Positions 60,705 through 64,000 of a stretch of 64,000 nucleotides of DNA are shown one piece after another; position 1 is the first letter of the stretch, and the number at the start of each line of letters is the position of its first letter. The position numbers and the translations under genes were made by a program. Source of the DNA: Cymbidium sinense. Taxonomy: Eukaryota > Streptophyta > Magnoliopsida > Asparagales > Orchidaceae. The DNA lies in NCBI GenBank assembly GCA_021442155.1, contig CM038215.1, positions 273,027,014 through 273,091,013 on the forward strand. The letters run 5' to 3'. The notes below the pieces were generated by a model. The model worked only from the letters and a program-made list of their open reading frames with translations, did no database searches and was not told where the DNA came from.

Positions 60705-63700
60705 TGACCTCACTTTGGAGTGAGTTCTCAACCTCCGCTTCTTAAACCTAGAACCTTCTAGACACAAGGTTTCCTTATAAGACACTTCTAGAGAGTAGGT
60801 GAACACTTAACCCAAGCTAGAGACTTAGAAGGGTTAATCATAGGATTAGGCCATGCCTTATGGACTTAGGAAAATCACCTACCCTAAAGCTTAAACCCAA
60901 TCCATGTACACCTTAAATTCAATTCAAATCCAAATATCCAACCAAACCATAAACTCAATTTCAAATCCAAACCAAAGTCCAAACTCAATTCCAAATGATT
61001 GAAACCCAAGATCAAATCCAAACTTGAAATCCTTCCCAAGCCCTTTAATCAACCTTCATGAACTTCACCAAATTTCTATCCAATTCAATATGAACTCAAT
61101 TGATTTTCTTATAAATCAATTGTACCTTGAATTATCTTCTCAAATATAAATGAAATATAAATTCAAATAGCCAAAACCAAATCCAAAATCAAATCAAAAC
61201 CCAATTTAAACCCTTTATGCCATTTCTTTGAACTTGGCCAAAACCCATCTAAATAAAGCCAAAATCAATGGATTTTTCTTGAATCAATCATTACTTCAAC
61301 CATCTATCCAAATATAAATGAAACCTACAATCATCTAGTCAAACCAAAATCAACCCAAGTCAAACCCAACCTAGCCTATTTGACTTGAAATATTCAAATG
61401 AACCAAAACTCATTTGAATCCAAACCAATTGCAATTGAATTTATATCAATCTCAAATCTATATATAAACTCAACTAAATCAAACTCAACCCAAAGTAAAG
61501 CCAACTACATCTAATTGGTTCACTTGACCTAAAGTAGCCAATTTGACCTACATGAACCAAAATCCAATTCAATCCAAATCAATTAAGCGAATCCAAAGTT
61601 TATGTCATGATTGTTGATCACCTTAGGAAGATCAATTGATATAAATTGGGTCAAACTAAGTCAACCCTTTAGCCTATAGAACCCAAACTAGCCAAATTGC
61701 AACCTAAACAATATCCATTGAAATTGATGATTCAAATCAACCCAAAATCAATATTTAAACATGAATTGACCTTCAATTGAGCCAAACCTAGCCCAATTGG
61801 CCTCTTGACCCAAGCTAACTAAATTGACATAAAGGGTCAAATTAGACTAAACTCAAATTAAATCCAAATTAAATCAAACCAAAGCATACAATCCAAATAG
61901 TCATATGAACTTGACCTAATCCTTGATTTGACCCAATTTGATAAATTGGTCAACTAATTTTACCCATTTTGACCTAGGTCAAATTGAGCCAAACCTAACC
62001 AAATGAACTCCAAATGACATGAAATTTGGTCCAACTCTTGACTCATTTCAAATCCCAAATCAAATTCAATATCAAATGACCACTCTACCCTTGGTCTATG
62101 GTATCACATAAGACAAAAACACCCATGTAAATGGTCATTTCACTTCCTTGGCCAGTTAACACTCATCCATTGGTCCACCTAGGCTCCAAGGACACTCCAC
62201 CCAACTTGACCTAAGAGGTGGTTGTCACATGACTTATGGGGAGGTGAAATCACCTCACCCCCATTGGAACACTTGGCATGAAGGACCTCCTCTTTGCTAG
62301 GACACACACTTCTCCTTCATAGCATCCACCTTCCATGCCTTGGGCAACCAAATTAAGCCACCTAAGGAGAATCCCAACCACCCTAAGAAAAGGACATCCA
62401 CTTGGAGCCAAAAACCACCATGAATGAGGTGATTTTTGGCCATTGCAAGGAGACAGAAAAATAGAGAGGCAAAAACTCTTCCTCACACACTCATTTCACT
62501 CTCTCAGAGGTCTCAAACCAACCAACAACCATTCCTATTTGTTTTTGAGCAAAACCATCAAAATCAAGTGGATTCTAGTGAAGAAGTGGTGTCCATTGGT
62601 GGATACATTATTATGAAGTGAGGAAAGAGCCCAAACCCATTCTAAAGCTTCTTGCACTCGAGCACATCATCATCACCACCATCAAAAATCATCCTCGATG
62701 AGATAATTTTCAAAAACCATAGTTGGCCTTAGGTTCTTTTATTTATGTTGGTTTTTTGATCAATTTTAGGAATTTCCTTCAGATAACCCTTGCATTTTAT
62801 TTTATTTATTTTACATCATACCCATGCATTTGGAGTGATTTTTGATGAGATCGCCAAAAAATTGAGCATAAAATGAAGTTTTTCATTCAATTTTTTTCTC
62901 AAGAATCACAAAAATCCCATCAAGAATAGTGTTTCATCCATTCGCCATATTTAAGCCATTTGATCTCCATTCAGAGATGGCTTAGATCATGATCATGTGG
63001 TATCGTAATCATGTATAAATATCATCGTGTATATGACCCAATCAAATATACATCATCCGCATTCCTTGTCCATATTCTAGCTCATCTATAGGCATTGATG
63101 GCATCATCCCACATATCATGTGGTCGAATCAAACTAAAGTAGGTTAAGTAAGAAATTGGATTTTCTAATTTTAAAAATTAAACTTAAAACTTCAAAGTTC
63201 ATAGAAAATAAAATACTTAACTAAAATTTAAAAAGGTTTGTTGATTGGTCTTTAGGAATCAATGAATCCAAAAGCCCAAAATTTTACTGAATATTATGAG
63301 CTTAATTTAAGCTTTAGAGAAAAATAAAATTTTATTAATTGAACTAAAATGACACATTAGATTGATTTGAAATTCTCAGAGATAAAAATTGAGCTTAACA
63401 TCTGCCTACCATAAAAATTTTAAGTAAAAAAGATTTCTGGATTGGGAAATATTACATTTTGAAGTTTGAATAATTAAAATAAATTAATGGACTTTATAAA
63501 ATCATGGAAAATCATTTAAATAGATGGAAAATTAAAACAAATCTAAAAAATGCAAGTATATATTATAAGGTATTTTAGAGGAGATTCAAAGATCCCAATT
63601 AATTTTGAAAAATTAAATTTAATTTGGGTTAATTAAAACTTAATTAACTTAATTACTCTAATTGCATAATTATTAATCCCAAACTTTGGTTGATTAATGG

Positions 63701-64000
63701 GATGACCTTTAATCCCATAATTTCTTAGTGTTACTTGTTAATTAGGAAATTGGTTGTGTTAACCTTAATTACTTTTCTAATTTCAAGCAATTAATTAATA
63801 TTCTAAAAGTAAGAAAATCATTAGTTAAGCTACTCATTTGAAATAGTGAATGGGCATGAATGAGATAACTTTTCAATCTTTTAAGTCCATTTCACTTGAA
63901 TGGAAATTAATGGGATTAATTGATGGTTTAATTCATTAATTAAATTGCTTAATTAATCAATTTGAAACACATGCATGAATTTAATTAATCAATTCATTCA
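60705..64000 (+). repeat. 3' LTR of element C, cut by window end
   Basis: Parallel to 48667-52080 over its whole visible length, about 85-90% identical by eye with many small indels. A clear polypurine tract is not seen directly before it; the flank is TTGGGGTCCTTTGT. Open frames inside (for example 62250-62486) are not conserved in the 5' LTR. Confidence 0.82.

Larger units (their letters stand above)
48667..64000 (+). mobile_element. Tat-type LTR retrotransposon C, right end outside the window
   Basis: Two long direct repeats start with TGACCTCACTTTGGAGT (48667 and 60705). The left repeat ends AAATAAACA at 53701, eleven bases before a primer-binding-site candidate. The internal region holds a hairpin-rich leader, a purine-rich tract, an RT remnant on the + strand, and tandem repeats. 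No gag core, RNase H or integrase was recognised, so the element is either strongly decayed or was a shortened, dependent form. Orientation is fixed by both primer site and RT. Confidence 0.82.

Noticed and set aside
48667..64000. Element C coded on the minus strand, as its LTR is inverted relative to elements A and B
   Set aside because: The primer-binding site candidate (53712) and the RT remnant (57195-57570) both read on the + strand.

Overview
The window is intergenic, repeat-dominated plant nuclear DNA. I found no intact host gene. The plant assignment rests on four things: Arabidopsis-type telomere heptamers (CCCTAAA/TTTAGGG) in long degenerate arrays; Ty3/Gypsy elements of the Tat type with two RNase H domains; plant L1 LINEs with a C-terminal RNase H; and a retrocopy of a glycine-rich RNA-binding protein. 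I cannot name the species.

Layout. 1-7.2 kb: internal region of a decayed Tat-type element (element A: gag, protease, RNase H, second RNase H, integrase). 7.2-11.3 kb: its LTR-like 3' part. 11.3-15.7 kb: a long LTR fragment of a second family, the same family as element C. 15.7-27.8 kb: a telomere-derived array reading CCCTAAA on the + strand. It is interrupted by a 5'-truncated retrocopy of a GRP7-like gene, by an unidentified 0.63-kb block, and by a 0.57-kb repeat that occurs twice, each time directly before clean telomere repeats. 27.8-29.6 kb: an L1 fragment, at which the array changes strand. 29.6-48.6 kb: the array again, now reading TTTAGGG, carrying a nested degenerate Tat element (B, 29.7-35.9 kb) and a near full-length L1 on the minus strand (40.55-48.3 kb). 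48.7-64 kb: a third Tat-type element (C) with a ~5.0-kb 5' LTR, a primer-binding site, a leader full of hairpins, a decayed reverse transcriptase, tandem repeats, and a 3' LTR cut by the window end.

How the parts relate. The 3' end of the GRP7-like retrocopy, with its adjoining flank, recurs in inverted orientation at 48.6 kb. The two telomere-like arms are therefore probably an inverted duplication centred on the L1 fragment, later expanded by nested insertions. Element C is inserted inside the right-hand retrocopy.

The most unusual structure is at 53.87-55.27 kb, just downstream of element C's primer-binding site. About fourteen successive hairpins share one architecture, but their stems differ in sequence and change in a compensatory way. 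Other points are a dense cluster of WRKY-type TTGAC cores in the LTR, LTR segments shared between families in opposite orientation, and a ~0.8-1.0-kb higher-order repeat made from decayed telomere heptamers. All comparisons were made by eye; no alignment or database search was run.
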